Shown: piece after piece, positions 9,686 to 18,006 of the stretch
Layout of the letters: the number at the start of each line of letters is the position of its first letter
Numbering within the stretch: the first letter of the stretch is position 1
NCBI GenBank assembly: GCA_942491975.1
Contig: CALOCY010000004.1
Span: 992,001-1,056,000 of the forward strand
Direction of reading: 5' to 3'
Length of the DNA: 64,000 nucleotides
DNA from: CALOCY01 sp942491975
GTDB lineage: Bacteria > Bacteroidota > Bacteroidia > Bacteroidales > Prolixibacteraceae
The notes under the pieces: generated by a model
Databases searched by the model: none
Told to the model about the DNA's origin: nothing
The model's input: the letters and a program-made list of their open reading frames with translations, nothing else
Made by a program: the position numbers and the translations under genes

Positions 9686-9716
9686 ATTGTTTCAATGGAA
9701 TAAATTGTTAATTTTG
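9686..9716 (+). promoter_or_regulatory. Candidate promoter for small ORF/MATE unit
   Basis: ATTG (9686-9689), 19 bases, then TAATTTTG (9709-9716) fits the Bacteroidota promoter layout with one mismatch in the -33 box. It would give a leader of about 150 nt before the small ORF at 9881. Confidence 0.4.
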
Positions 9717-9880
9717 GAAAATATTTATGTATCCGATGAACCTGTATATACCATCCATAACGGTTTGCTAAAATCTTTTAGCTAAAAGTAAAGGTGTAAT
9801 TTCTTTTCGGGCAGTCCCTGTCCGGCAATTTTCTATTATTTCAATTTTTTTATTAACCATCTAAAATGGAGGAATTTATT

Positions 9881-10009
9881 ATGAATTCAACTACTGATAT
9901 GAAATCGGGAATTGTTTGTTTAGACAACTATTTTACAATCAATGAGTGTGCAATTTATAAGAAAAGAGAATGCATGTTGAATGCTTTACAAAAACGAAAA
10001 CGAAGATGA
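9881..10009 (+). CDS. Small 42-residue ORF translationally coupled to the MATE gene
   Basis: The ORF encodes a hydrophilic peptide with three Cys (13, 23, 31) and a very basic end (LQKRKRR). A GGAGG lies 8 bases before the ATG, unusual in this window where most genes lack a Shine-Dalgarno. Its TGA (10007-10009) overlaps the ATG of the MATE gene (10006-10008) as ATGA, the classical arrangement for translational coupling. It could be a leader peptide regulating the exporter or simply a coupled small protein. I recognise no family. An upstream in-frame ATG at 9866 overlaps the GGAGG and is less likely. Confidence 0.5.
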   Translation: MNSTTDMKSGIVCLDNYFTINECAIYKKRECMLNALQKRKRR

Positions 10010-11415
10010 ATCGCAATATTATATTAAAAATATCAGAAATATTAAAAGAGATAAAATCTGCCATAAAAGGATCAGATTACGATTATACAAGTGGTAATAT
10101 AGGCAAGGCTGTTTTTTTGTTGTCGGTTCCCATGGTGCTTGAGATGATCATGGAATCGGTATTTGCCGTTACCGATATTTATTTTGTTTCCCGTCTTGGT
10201 GCTGATGCCGTTGCAACAGTAGGTATTACCGAATCAGTCGTTACCATTATTTATGCAATTGCTGTTGGTATGAGCATGGCTACAACGGCTATTGTGGCAC
10301 GCCGCATAGGCGAGAAGAAACCGAAAGAGGCTGCCAATACTGCTTTTCATGCAATTATGGCCGGGTCGATTCTTTCACTGTTTATTGCTGTCCCGGGGGT
10401 ATTGTTTGCAGAAGAGTTGCTCCGGATTATGGGGCTGTCTGATGTCATATCCAGGGAATATTCAGGATATACTGCAATTATGCTGGGCAGTAATATGGTG
10501 ATTATGTTACTGTTTATTATCAATGCCGTTTTCCGCAGTGCCGGAGATGCAGCTATAAGTATGCGGGTGTTGTGGCTGGCTAACCTGCTTAACTTATTGC
10601 TCGATCCCCTGTTGATATTTGGATGGGGACCAATTCCTGCCCTTGGTGTTGATGGTGCTGCTATTGCCACAGCAACAGGGCGCGGACTGGCTGTGGTATA
10701 TCAGGTTTATCTGTTGTTTGCAGGAAAGGGGCGTATCCGGTTAAATACTGAAAGTCTGAAGATTAAGTTTACGTTGATGTGGAACCTGATCAGGGTATCA
10801 CTGGGAGGTGTAGGGCAATACATTATTGCCACATCGAGCTGGATAGGGCTGATGCGAATTGTTTCACTATTTGGTGCCGAAGTTGTTGCCGGATATACCA
10901 TTGGCATACGGATTATTATATTTGTACTATTGCCATCGCTGGGCATAAGCAATGCTGCAGCAACATTGGTGGGGCAGAACCTGGGTGCGGGTCAATCCGA
11001 TCGTGCTGAAAAGTCGGTTTGGTATGCCGGTCGTGTAAACCTCCTGATACTGGGGGCTGTTGGTGCAATAATGGTGGCATGGCCGGAGTTTTTTATACGC
11101 TTTTTCATGGATACCCCCCAGGTTATTGAAAGCGGTGTTATGTGCCTTCGGATAGTAAGTATCGGGTTTTTATCATATGCACTGGGAATGGTGTTGATAA
11201 ATTCGTTTAATGGTGCAGGGGATACCATTACCCCGACGAAAATAAACCTGTTCTGTTTTTGGCTGCTTGAGATACCGTTGGCCTATTTTTTAGCTGTTAC
11301 ACTGGGATTGCAGGAGAGAGGTGTCTTTTGGGCTATTGTTATAGCCGAAACAGTACTTACTGCCATTGCCGTATTCATTTTTCGGCGTGGATACTGGAAA
11401 ACAAGAACAGTTTAA
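10006..11415 (+). CDS. MATE family multidrug/cation efflux protein
   Basis: The protein is an inner-membrane antiporter of the multidrug and toxic compound extrusion family (NorM/DinF type), using Na+ or H+ to export cationic compounds. Twelve hydrophobic segments are visible, beginning with GKAVFLLSVPMVLEMIMESVF and repeating the family's two six-helix bundles; typical motifs include FRSAGDAAISMRVLWLANLLNLLLD-like text in helix 5-6 and LGAGQSDRAEKSVW at the start of the second half. The frame opens at 9970, but ATG 10006 is chosen because it overlaps the stop of the small ORF (ATGA) and gives a 469-residue protein with a normal N-terminus. Substrate unknown. Confidence 0.88.
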   Translation: MNRNIILKISEILKEIKSAIKGSDYDYTSGNIGKAVFLLSVPMVLEMIMESVFAVTDIYFVSRLGADAVATVGITESVVTIIYAIAVGMSMATTAIVARRIGEKKPKEAANTAFHAIMAGSILSLFIAVPGVLFAEELLRIMGLSDVISREYSGYTAIMLGSNMVIMLLFIINAVFRSAGDAAISMRVLWLANLLNLLLDPLLIFGWGPIPALGVDGAAIATATGRGLAVVYQVYLLFAGKGRIRLNTESLKIKFTLMWNLIRVSLGGVGQYIIATSSWIGLMRIVSLFGAEVVAGYTIGIRIIIFVLLPSLGISNAAATLVGQNLGAGQSDRAEKSVWYAGRVNLLILGAVGAIMVAWPEFFIRFFMDTPQVIESGVMCLRIVSIGFLSYALGMVLINSFNGAGDTITPTKINLFCFWLLEIPLAYFLAVTLGLQERGVFWAIVIAETVLTAIAVFIFRRGYWKTRTV

Positions 11416-11435
11416 AATTTTTAGCACAATATTGT

Positions 11436-11469
11436 AAACGCCCCTTCCCGGTTATGGGAGGGGGCGTTT
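11436..11469. terminator. Bidirectional terminator between MATE and BFD-like genes
   Basis: Fourteen-base arms at 11436-11449 and 11456-11469 pair with a single G-T, with a six-base loop and flanking A and T runs. It lies 20 bases after the MATE stop and 2 bases beyond the stop of the minus-strand BFD-like gene. Confidence 0.75.
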
Positions 11470-11471
11470 TG

Positions 11472-11684
11472 TTAGATGTTAAGTGATAACTGTTTTTGGG
11501 GGGATTGCTTTTTCAGTTCCTGCCGGGTGTATGCTTTTGCATTTGCAGTACAACGTCCGCATCCCGCAGAGAACCTGGTGAGCAGCTGCACCTCTTCAAA
11601 ACAGGTTGCCCTTTTTTTATGAATGGATTTTCGAATATCGGCATGTGTAACGCCATTACAGGTGCAGATCAGGTTTTTTTTCAT
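11472..11684 (-). CDS. BFD-like [2Fe-2S]-binding protein
   Basis: The open frame extends to 11945, but its first 87 codons are the antisense of a tRNA and intergenic sequence. The real gene starts at ATG 11684 and encodes 70 residues. It matches the bacterioferritin-associated ferredoxin/Fer2_BFD fold: C7-x-C9 in ICTCNGV and C42-x2-C45 in SAGCGRC are the four cluster ligands, with the usual helix-rich spacing. Members move electrons or help release iron from bacterioferritin, or act in assimilatory enzymes. No bacterioferritin gene is nearby, so the partner is unknown. Confidence 0.8.
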   Translation of the reverse strand: MKKNLICTCNGVTHADIRKSIHKKRATCFEEVQLLTRFSAGCGRCTANAKAYTRQELKKQSPQKQLSLNI

Positions 11685-11869
11685 TTTGCAATTAAATTTG
11701 AGAATTAAATTAGTTTTTTTTATGAGACGATGAATTGTAACAGGGTGCAATTTATCAACAAACAGATTGAGGTGGTTAAATGAAAGCAAGAGGCGTTTCA
11801 GTAGAAAAAAGTAGCCGGTTCGCTTTACAGGAAACATATAATTGCTATTTTTACGGTCGAATTTTGTAA

Positions 11870-11944
11870 GGCCCCATAGTTCAATGGATAGAATACAAGA
11901 TTCCGGTTCTTGCGATCTGGGTTCGAATCCCGGTGGGGTCACCA
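11870..11944 (+). tRNA. tRNA-Arg (anticodon CCG)
   Basis: A full cloverleaf can be drawn: acceptor GGCCCCA/TGGGGTC (one G-U), D stem GTTC/GAAT, anticodon stem CAAGA/TCTTG with loop TTCCGGT giving anticodon CCG (reads CGG, Arg), T arm CTGGG-TTCGAAT-CCCGG, discriminator A and encoded CCA at 11942-11944. Confidence 0.95.
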
Positions 11945-11951
11945 AATAGAG

Positions 11952-11987
11952 AGTCTGCGTATTAAGTAATATATGCAGGCTTTTTTT
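11952..11987 (+). terminator. Terminator of tRNA-Arg
   Basis: AGTCTGC..TATTA pairs imperfectly with TAATA..GCAGGC, followed by TTTTTTT. It sits 8 bases after the tRNA CCA. Confidence 0.7.
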
Positions 11988-12314
11988 ATGTCACTTTCCA
12001 TTTAATATTTAACCCAATGCCTGATTCTATTTTTTCTGTTGACACAGGCCGCCGGCCAGATAATACAATGACCTGGCTTTTCCGATTAAACAGATCGGGA
12101 TGCTGAGGTATAATGGTTGATGAAGTTCAAAAAGAAGAAGGGTATTTTTTATATTACAATATACTGTTTTACATAAGGACCTGGTGTGTTTTTAGCTTAA
12201 ATTATTGAAATGGTAAATTCGTGTAAACTATATGATCGTTCGTCAAATTTTCATGTGTGATGTTAACAATTCAGTTACTTTTAGTCATCTTTTTAAAATT
12301 ATAAATCATTGAGT
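11988..12314. other. Intergenic region without a supported gene
   Basis: This AT-rich stretch between the tRNA terminator and the TSP3 gene has no convincing ORF, hairpin or promoter consensus that I can identify. Confidence 0.5.
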
Positions 12315-12875
12315 ATGTTTAATATACAAAGTTTTATGTTGAATAAGGTAAACTTGGTTGCTGTCAGGAAATTTTTCTTGGTATTTTTTATATGCAATAT
12401 TTTTACGACAGCAGAGGCAACAGCTTTGGCCTCTTCCGGTCCTGCAGATGATGGTATGGCAGATTCTATGTTGATAGACCATGATAACGACGGGATACCG
12501 ACAGTGTATGAGGATTATAATAATAATGACTCTTGGGAGGATGATGATACTGATGGCGATGGTATTCCCAATTATCTGGATGCGGATGATGACAATGACG
12601 GTATTGACACAAAAGAAGAGCTGTTTCAGGAATTAGTTATGCGTGCCGGCGGCAATACCGATGACGATGCAATACCTAATTATCTGGATGACGATGATGA
12701 CAATGATGGTATATTAACGGTTAACGAACAGAGCGACTTCAATCATAATAATGTTCCCGATTATCTTGAGGTAAATGAGGCACCAGACTTAAAAAATAAG
12801 ATTAAAAACAGCTATGATGACCTTAAACCAATAATAGATGCTTTGCCTGAAATGGCTGCTCTTGAGATTAAATAG
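12315..12875 (+). CDS. Secreted thrombospondin type 3-repeat (Ca-binding) protein
   Basis: The frame begins with TTG at 12309, but ATG 12315 gives 186 residues with a long signal peptide (up to about residue 40, ..TAEATALA). The mature part has three to four TSP3-like calcium-binding units of the form DxDxDGIPxxxD: DHDNDGIPTVYED, DTDGDGIPNYLDADDDNDGI, DDDAIPNYLDDDDDNDGI and FNHNNVPDYLE. The tail (DDLKPIIDALPEMAALEIK) is helical. TSP3 arrays are common in surface or T9SS-associated proteins of Bacteroidota. It is followed after 27 bp by the PD40/OmpA gene in the same direction, so the two are probably co-transcribed and may both act at the outer membrane or peptidoglycan. Confidence 0.72.
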   Translation: MFNIQSFMLNKVNLVAVRKFFLVFFICNIFTTAEATALASSGPADDGMADSMLIDHDNDGIPTVYEDYNNNDSWEDDDTDGDGIPNYLDADDDNDGIDTKEELFQELVMRAGGNTDDDAIPNYLDDDDDNDGILTVNEQSDFNHNNVPDYLEVNEAPDLKNKIKNSYDDLKPIIDALPEMAALEIK

Positions 12876-12902
12876 AATTTATTAAGTGAAAAGTTTATTG
12901 TT

Positions 12903-14708
12903 ATGAAAATAAAAAATATCATTTTTGCTTTTTTTGCACTGTTTATTGTTTTTAGCACAACATATGCTTCCAATACTTTCACGTTGAAAGTAGATGTACT
13001 TCATCGGTTGAAAAGCAACTCAAAAGGGAAAGATGTTTCTCCTGTTTTGTACAAAAACGGTATTGTCTTCTCTTCTCAAAAGAAGAGACATCCAGAGAAA
13101 AGAAACAGATTGCATACAGACTTGTTTTACCTCCCTATTGATGAAAATGGGAAAGAAGGAAATGCTGTTCCGTTTGATAAAACCCTTACTACTTTTTCGC
13201 ACGATGATGCGATCTGTTTTTCTCCGGACAAAAAGAATATATATATATCCCGTAAAGAGTTTGTTGAAGATAAACAATCAGGAAAAACAGTGGAACGGCT
13301 GAAAATAGTTTCGGCATCGTATGATGGCAGAAAATGGGGGAATATCAAAGAGTTTCCTTTTAATAATATTCAGGAGTATTCAGTAGGACATCCTGCATTG
13401 ACTAAGGATGGTAAAAAGCTCTATTTTTCATCGGATATGCCCGGAGGGTATGGGGCAACTGATATTTATGTAACAGAATTGGTTGACGGGGAATGGACAA
13501 CTCCGCTTAATTTAGGAGTTGCTATAAATACCCCGGGGAGAGAGGATTTTCCTTCTATTGATGATAACGGTAATTTTTATTTCTCTTCTGATGGTCATAA
13601 GGGATACGGAATGCTTGATATTTATATCGCAAAAGGCAGCCCCCGCAGTTATAAGGTTATAAATCTGGGGGCCGAAGTGAACAGCCCTTCAAATGATTTT
13701 GGGATCACTACCAATGTGGAAAAAGGGTATGCCCTGTTTTCATCGAACCGAAAAACCGGGAAGCAGGAAAAAAATGACATCTATTTTGCAACGTTTAGCA
13801 ACAGTTTGAGGCTGACAGGTAAAGTTAATGTTGAAAACACAAATGAACCTTTGGCCGGGGCTGAATTGTTAATTTTTCAGGAAGGGAATGTTGTTTTTGA
13901 AACCGTAACAACAAAAGATGGGTGGTTTGAATACTACCCATCAAAAGAGGGCGTATTTCATGTCGTTGCCAAAAAAGAAGGATATGCCAATGCTGTTGTG
14001 AAAGCTAAACCTACAGCGATTTTCTCAAAAGAAGAGGTGATGGTAAACATCAGGCCAATTTGCTTCATTGAAGGATTGGTTACCGAAAGGGAGACAGGGA
14101 AAATTGTTGAGGGGGCTATGGTTGATTTAATTTGTAACGGGCAACTTGTGCATACAACCCGAACAGCATATAACGGCTATTATAAAATGAAGGTGGATGC
14201 CGGAAAAGATTATGAAATTGAATTTTGGAGAGAGGGGTACATGAATAAACGATCAGATATCTCGATGGTAAAGGCAAAGCCCGGAATAACGAAGAAGAAT
14301 CAGGGACTTTCAGCCATAGAAGAGGGAATGATTTTTGTTTTGAACGATATTCATTATGATCTTGGGAAGTGGGATATTCGTGATGATGTACGTCCGACAC
14401 TTGACCGGTTGGTGAAATTATTGAAAGTAAATCCTCAAATGTCGATTGAATTATCATCTCATACCGATTCAAGGGGATCGGCCCGTTTTAATCTTATGCT
14501 TTCACAAAAGCGGTCGGATTCGGCCGCAAAATACTTAGCCGAAGAGGGGATTCATGCTTCACGAATTATTGCTAAGGGTTATGGAGAGGCCCGGCCTGTA
14601 AGAAGGTGCAAAAACGGCATGCAATTTTCTGAAATGGATCATCAGGCAAACAGAAGAACGGAAGTAACAGTCTTGTGCTTTGATTTAAGTGCACAGGTTA
14701 CGAAATAA
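12903..14708 (+). CDS. PD40 beta-propeller / carboxypeptidase-regulatory / OmpA protein (PorE-like)
   Basis: The 601-residue periplasmic protein has a signal peptide (1-22, ..STTYAS). Next come PD40/WD40-like propeller blades (about 30-300; e.g. PALTKDGKKLYFSSDMPGG and DDNGNFYFSSDGHKGYG), two carboxypeptidase-regulatory-like beta domains (about 305-380 and 385-450) and a C-terminal OmpA peptidoglycan-binding domain (about 475-595) with SHTDSRGSARFN and LSQKRSDSAAKYL. This order resembles PorE, the type IX secretion protein that ties the machinery to peptidoglycan, but the N-terminal TPR region of PorE is absent. It could therefore be a PorE paralogue or a general OmpA-type envelope linker. 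It sits 27 bp after the TSP3 gene and is followed by a strong terminator. Confidence 0.85.
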   Translation: MKIKNIIFAFFALFIVFSTTYASNTFTLKVDVLHRLKSNSKGKDVSPVLYKNGIVFSSQKKRHPEKRNRLHTDLFYLPIDENGKEGNAVPFDKTLTTFSHDDAICFSPDKKNIYISRKEFVEDKQSGKTVERLKIVSASYDGRKWGNIKEFPFNNIQEYSVGHPALTKDGKKLYFSSDMPGGYGATDIYVTELVDGEWTTPLNLGVAINTPGREDFPSIDDNGNFYFSSDGHKGYGMLDIYIAKGSPRSYKVINLGAEVNSPSNDFGITTNVEKGYALFSSNRKTGKQEKNDIYFATFSNSLRLTGKVNVENTNEPLAGAELLIFQEGNVVFETVTTKDGWFEYYPSKEGVFHVVAKKEGYANAVVKAKPTAIFSKEEVMVNIRPICFIEGLVTERETGKIVEGAMVDLICNGQLVHTTRTAYNGYYKMKVDAGKDYEIEFWREGYMNKRSDISMVKAKPGITKKNQGLSAIEEGMIFVLNDIHYDLGKWDIRDDVRPTLDRLVKLLKVNPQMSIELSSHTDSRGSARFNLMLSQKRSDSAAKYLAEEGIHASRIIAKGYGEARPVRRCKNGMQFSEMDHQANRRTEVTVLCFDLSAQVTK

Positions 14709-14734
14709 ATAACTCAGTACAAATCAAGTATTAA

Positions 14735-14766
14735 CCCTAACTATTTTTAGTTAGGGCTTTTTTTTG
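14735..14766 (+). terminator. Rho-independent terminator of the TSP3-OmpA unit
   Basis: Perfect nine-base arms CCCTAACTA (14735-14743) and TAGTTAGGG (14748-14756) with a TTTT loop are followed by C and at least eight T residues. Confidence 0.9.
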
Positions 14767-14893
14767 TTAATACTGCTCCAGGAACTGCTTCATGTAGTTG
14801 ATATACCCATTTTCAATATCCGGGTTGAAACCAATGGCCGGGTGATTTTCTGCGTGTTCAGTTGAAATTTTGGCTATTTTCTCAGTGTGGCAA
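14767..14893 (-). pseudogene. Possible C-terminal gene remnant downstream of the cyclase gene
   Basis: Out of frame with the cyclase gene and just past its stop, the minus strand reads AKISTEHAENHPAIGFNPD then IENGYINYMKQFLEQY and a TAA at 14767-14769. The composition is that of a real protein tail rather than random translation, but there is no start codon and the upstream part overlaps the cyclase 3' end in another frame. I do not recognise the family. Confidence 0.3.
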
Positions 14894-15515
14894 CAGCCCT
14901 CACAGGCGACCCGTCTGCATCTTTAATGTTAAGGGGGAGGCAGTAAAAATCAATAATTTTATTTGTTGGAAGTCCTTCAGGGAAGAAGATGTTTTCGATA
15001 ATAAGAAAGTTATTGCACAATAGTATTTTGTGAGCAGGAAAGTCGGCAGAATCGTGCTTGTCTGCCGAAATAGTGTCGAAGCCGACACCTTTGAGCGGAA
15101 AACGCGAAAGCCATTTTGCTGCATCTATTGTTAATACAGGATAATTGCTGAAGTATTCAGGGGTTCCCCATAAATTTCCCCAGCCGGTTTTGAGCAGTAA
15201 GAAGTCAATTTCAGGAAGTTTTGTCGTTGCACCTAAAAAATATTCGCAGCTTATCTCTGTAACTTCTTCGGGGATGTCAATAATTATGGCACTGCCGGCA
15301 AACGTGTCTATGGGCATTTTATCCAGCGAAAGGCCATCGTTAATCATGTGAAATGGTGCATCAACATGTGTCCCTGTATGTGTACTGAGCCGGAAGCGCA
15401 TAGCCTGATAATTTTGTCCTTCATGTGTTGCAACAGTAGTGATTTCAGGCTGTTTGTCCCCAGGGTATACCGGCATATTGTTGTGCAAAGGGTGCGAAAG
15501 GTCAAATAGCTTCAT
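14874..15515 (-). CDS. Cyclase family protein (kynurenine formamidase-like metal hydrolase)
   Basis: The 213-residue cytoplasmic protein matches the cyclase/KynB superfamily. The metal-binding signature STHTGTHVDAPFH lies at about residues 44-56, preceded by DLSHPLHNNMPVYPGD. Further conserved segments are DFLLLKTGWG and a GVGFDTISADKHD segment in place of the usual GIDTxSxD. Family members hydrolyse N-formyl-kynurenine or cyclic imides and related amides using Zn or Mn. No tryptophan-degradation gene is nearby, so the substrate is open. Start ATG 15515 matches the family N-terminus. The CutC gene lies upstream on the same strand after 61 bp and may be co-transcribed. Confidence 0.82.
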   Translation of the reverse strand: MKLFDLSHPLHNNMPVYPGDKQPEITTVATHEGQNYQAMRFRLSTHTGTHVDAPFHMINDGLSLDKMPIDTFAGSAIIIDIPEEVTEISCEYFLGATTKLPEIDFLLLKTGWGNLWGTPEYFSNYPVLTIDAAKWLSRFPLKGVGFDTISADKHDSADFPAHKILLCNNFLIIENIFFPEGLPTNKIIDFYCLPLNIKDADGSPVRAVATLRK

Positions 15516-15576
15516 TGATGGTTATTTTTTGTTTTTGTATAAACGCAGGATGATATGGAAAATATTGTGTGCCGGA

Positions 15577-16203
15577 TTAATATTTTTCAGGATTAAATAC
15601 AATGCGGCGACCGTGAAATTCGTTGGCTGGAATTTTATGACTCAATTCCGCGAGATTTTCTTTGGTTACTTTACCGGCTACAATAATTTTTATGTGCCCG
15701 TTAGCTTTTTGAATCAGTTTTTTCAGCACATGTGTACCTTTCATGGCTGTAACATGAAGCCCCGAGGTAAGAATACGGTGAACACCCGCCTCAATCAGCT
15801 TTTCCATTTCACTGAACGGATCATTTACATTGTCAAACGCCTTGTGGAATGTCACCTGCATAGGATGTGCCAATTCGACAAGTTCGCGCGTACGTTTAAT
15901 ATCGACGGCATTTTCGGGAGTAAGTATGCCAAAAACAACCCCGTCGGCCCCCAATGCATTACATATCCTGATGTCTTCTTTCATCGTTTCATATTCCGGT
16001 TCGGAGTAGGTAAAGTCACCTCCGCGTGGCCGTATCATTATCATGAAAGGGATAGAGAGGTGTTGTTTGCAAATTTTGATCATCCCGTAAGAGGGGGTTG
16101 TCCCGCCTACAGCAAGGTTTTCACAAATTTCAACACGGTTGGCGCCGTGTTGTTCGGCAAGCAGTGCTTCTTTTAAGTTTTCAACACAAGCCTCTTTAAT
16201 CAT
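15577..16203 (-). CDS. cutC: CutC family protein
   Basis: The 208-residue TIM-barrel protein matches CutC: KEACVENLKEALLAEQHGA at the N-terminus, ANRVEICENLAVGGTTPS, the MIRPRGGDFTYS strand and VTFHKAFD. CutC was first linked to copper homeostasis in E. coli, though the direct role is disputed. The length is about 30-40 residues shorter than many CutC proteins (about 245), the difference lying at the C-terminus. It precedes the cyclase gene on the same strand. Confidence 0.88.
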   Translation of the reverse strand: MIKEACVENLKEALLAEQHGANRVEICENLAVGGTTPSYGMIKICKQHLSIPFMIMIRPRGGDFTYSEPEYETMKEDIRICNALGADGVVFGILTPENAVDIKRTRELVELAHPMQVTFHKAFDNVNDPFSEMEKLIEAGVHRILTSGLHVTAMKGTHVLKKLIQKANGHIKIIVAGKVTKENLAELSHKIPANEFHGRRIVFNPEKY

Positions 16204-16359
16204 GGCAAATGGTTTAGGAAACTTTCGTTATTTTTATGTTGTTAAAGTTAACTTATTTCATTGTTAAAAATTCTTTGCTTTCAGAAAATCTGTAAAAAAG
16301 AGTGTATGCCGGAAATTTTGGAAGAAGAGTGAAAAACCAACCATTAAAACCATAATAGA

Positions 16360-17337
16360 ATGATCAATAGAAGAAGATTTTTAAAAAATACGCTTGCTGC
16401 TACGGCAGGGATGTCGTTGACCCGGGGGGCATGGGCATCGGTGAATGGGAGTGTTAGAGGTATAGAAGGAGAGCCTGTTGTTATTTCGACCTGGCAACAT
16501 GGGATGGCTGCTAATGAAGCTGCGATGAAGGTGTTAAAGGATGGGGGGAAAGCCATTGATGCCGTTGAGGAAGGGGTACGTGTTCCGGAAGCTGACCCTG
16601 ATGTGATGACCGTGGGTTATGGCGGATTTCCTGATCGTGACGGACATGTAACCCTTGATGCCTGTATTATGAATGAGTCGGGCGATGCCGGTTCGGTTAC
16701 TTTTTTACAACACATAAAGCATCCGGTTTCGGTAGCCCGCCTAGTGATGGAAAAAACGCCCCATGTAATGCTTTCGGGAGAAGGGGCATTGCGCTTTGCG
16801 CTGGATAACGGGTTTGAGAAGGAGCATCTGCTTACAGAAAAGGCAGCACAGGCATGGCGTGCGTGGAAGAAGAGATCGGATTATCAACCGGAGATAAATA
16901 TCGAAAATCACGATACTATTTCGATGTTAGCCATTGATAAAAACGGGGATCTTTCAGGGGCATGTACCACCAGTGGGGCAGCTTACAAAATGCACGGACG
17001 GGTAGGGGATTCTCCCATCATCGGGGCAGGGTTGTTTTGCGATAACGAGGTGGGCGGTGCGGCAGCAACCGGACAGGGTGAGTTGGTGATGAAAACAGTG
17101 GGGAGTTTTTTGGTTGTTGAGCTGATGCGTAACGGGATGTCACCCCAAAAGGCATGTGAAGAGGCTGTATTGCGTATTGTAAAGAAGATACCCGGATATG
17201 AGCAGTTTCAAATCGGGTATATAGCCATAAACAAGTCTGGTGAGACCGGGGCATATTGTCTGCATAAAGGATTCAATTATGCGTTGTATAAAAAAGGTGA
17301 AAACCGGTTACTTGATGCCGATTATTACCTGAAGTAG
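16360..17337 (+). CDS. N4-(beta-N-acetylglucosaminyl)-L-asparaginase (glycosylasparaginase), Tat-exported
   Basis: The protein is an Ntn-hydrolase that cleaves the GlcNAc-Asn bond of glycoprotein fragments after autocatalytic processing. A twin-arginine signal (NRRRFLKNTLAATAG, residues 3-17) directs it to the periplasm. The processing site and nucleophile are in NHDTISMLAIDKNGDLSG (T about 186), followed by the substrate-binding GRVGDSPIIGAGLF and GAAATGQGE. The 325-residue length is normal. Together with the GH92 mannosidase elsewhere in the window this hints at use of N-glycan-derived material, but the genes are not linked. Confidence 0.9.
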   Translation: MINRRRFLKNTLAATAGMSLTRGAWASVNGSVRGIEGEPVVISTWQHGMAANEAAMKVLKDGGKAIDAVEEGVRVPEADPDVMTVGYGGFPDRDGHVTLDACIMNESGDAGSVTFLQHIKHPVSVARLVMEKTPHVMLSGEGALRFALDNGFEKEHLLTEKAAQAWRAWKKRSDYQPEINIENHDTISMLAIDKNGDLSGACTTSGAAYKMHGRVGDSPIIGAGLFCDNEVGGAAATGQGELVMKTVGSFLVVELMRNGMSPQKACEEAVLRIVKKIPGYEQFQIGYIAINKSGETGAYCLHKGFNYALYKKGENRLLDADYYLK

Positions 17338-17455
17338 CCCATTTTTTCCACGAACGGCTGTTTTTCTTCCACGAACGATTGGGATAGCTGAATTTTAATG
17401 CTGACCTTTGAAAGGTCTAAGATTCATCCACCCTATGAGAAGTTTTGTCTTCTTA

Positions 17456-17516
17456 AAGATACCTGACCATAAGCCTTTTCCGTTGTTAACGTGTCAGGTA
17501 TCTTTTCCTTTTTTTA
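17456..17516 (+). terminator. Large-loop hairpin terminator after glycosylasparaginase
   Basis: Twelve-base perfect arms AAGATACCTGAC (17456-17467) and GTCAGGTATCTT (17493-17504) with a 25-base loop are followed by TTCCTTTTTTT. The loop is long for a simple terminator, so an attenuator- or element-derived origin is possible. Confidence 0.55.
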
Positions 17517-17543
17517 GTTGAATAATTTTTAGGTTAAGTAAGC

Positions 17544-17967
17544 TTAAATTACCTCCTGTTTTTTTATCATTTTAAACATTCCCGGCTTATTGTGGGGACG
17601 TTCGGCGTAGCCAAATTGGTGGTAGAATTTATTTACATTGTCAGCAGCCATTAAGCCGACAAATGAGTTGTGGTGTGTATTTTCTTTTAAAAAAGATTCA
17701 ATGTTTTCCATTATTAACTTCCCAATACCTTTTTTCTGGTATTCGGGCAGGACAATGAATGTCCTGAATGTAAAAATACATTGCTCCGTCACCAACAACC
17801 CTTCCCATTCCAATTAATTTATCGTTATCTGATATGCATACAGTGTGCAGGTCATTTTTGAGTGCTTTTTCAATCGTAGCATTATCAAGCATATCCAAAC
17901 CTGTCGATTTTCTCATGGTTTGATATTCACTAACACTGAGTTGATTGTTTTTAACTGTAATTTTCAT
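17544..17967 (-). pseudogene. GNAT acetyltransferase gene with a single-base frameshift
   Basis: Two frames together make one GNAT protein. The N-terminal half starts at ATG 17967 (MKITVKNNQLSVSEYQTMRK) and runs to DGAMYFYIQDI. The C-terminal half continues in the other frame with FIVLPEYQKKGIGKLIMENI (the acetyl-CoA-binding motif A) to GYAERPHNKPGMFKMIKK. Removing the G at 17757 restores an uninterrupted YFYIQD-I-IVLPEYQ strand, exactly the usual GNAT junction. It is either a recent pseudogene or a sequencing error; the run is not a homopolymer, which favours a true mutation. The acceptor substrate is unknown. Confidence 0.8.
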
Positions 17968-18006
17968 AAACGAAAGAGTATGGTTCTTGGGAAATAACTT
18001 ACTACA

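Noticed and set aside
11685..11945. Minus-strand N-terminal extension of the BFD-like protein containing PPGFEPRSQEPES
   Set aside because: It is the antisense translation of tRNA-Arg, a well-known artefact; the real gene starts at 11684.
15439..16176. 245-residue plus-strand ORF over cutC
   Set aside because: No start context or family features; the minus strand encodes a clear CutC.
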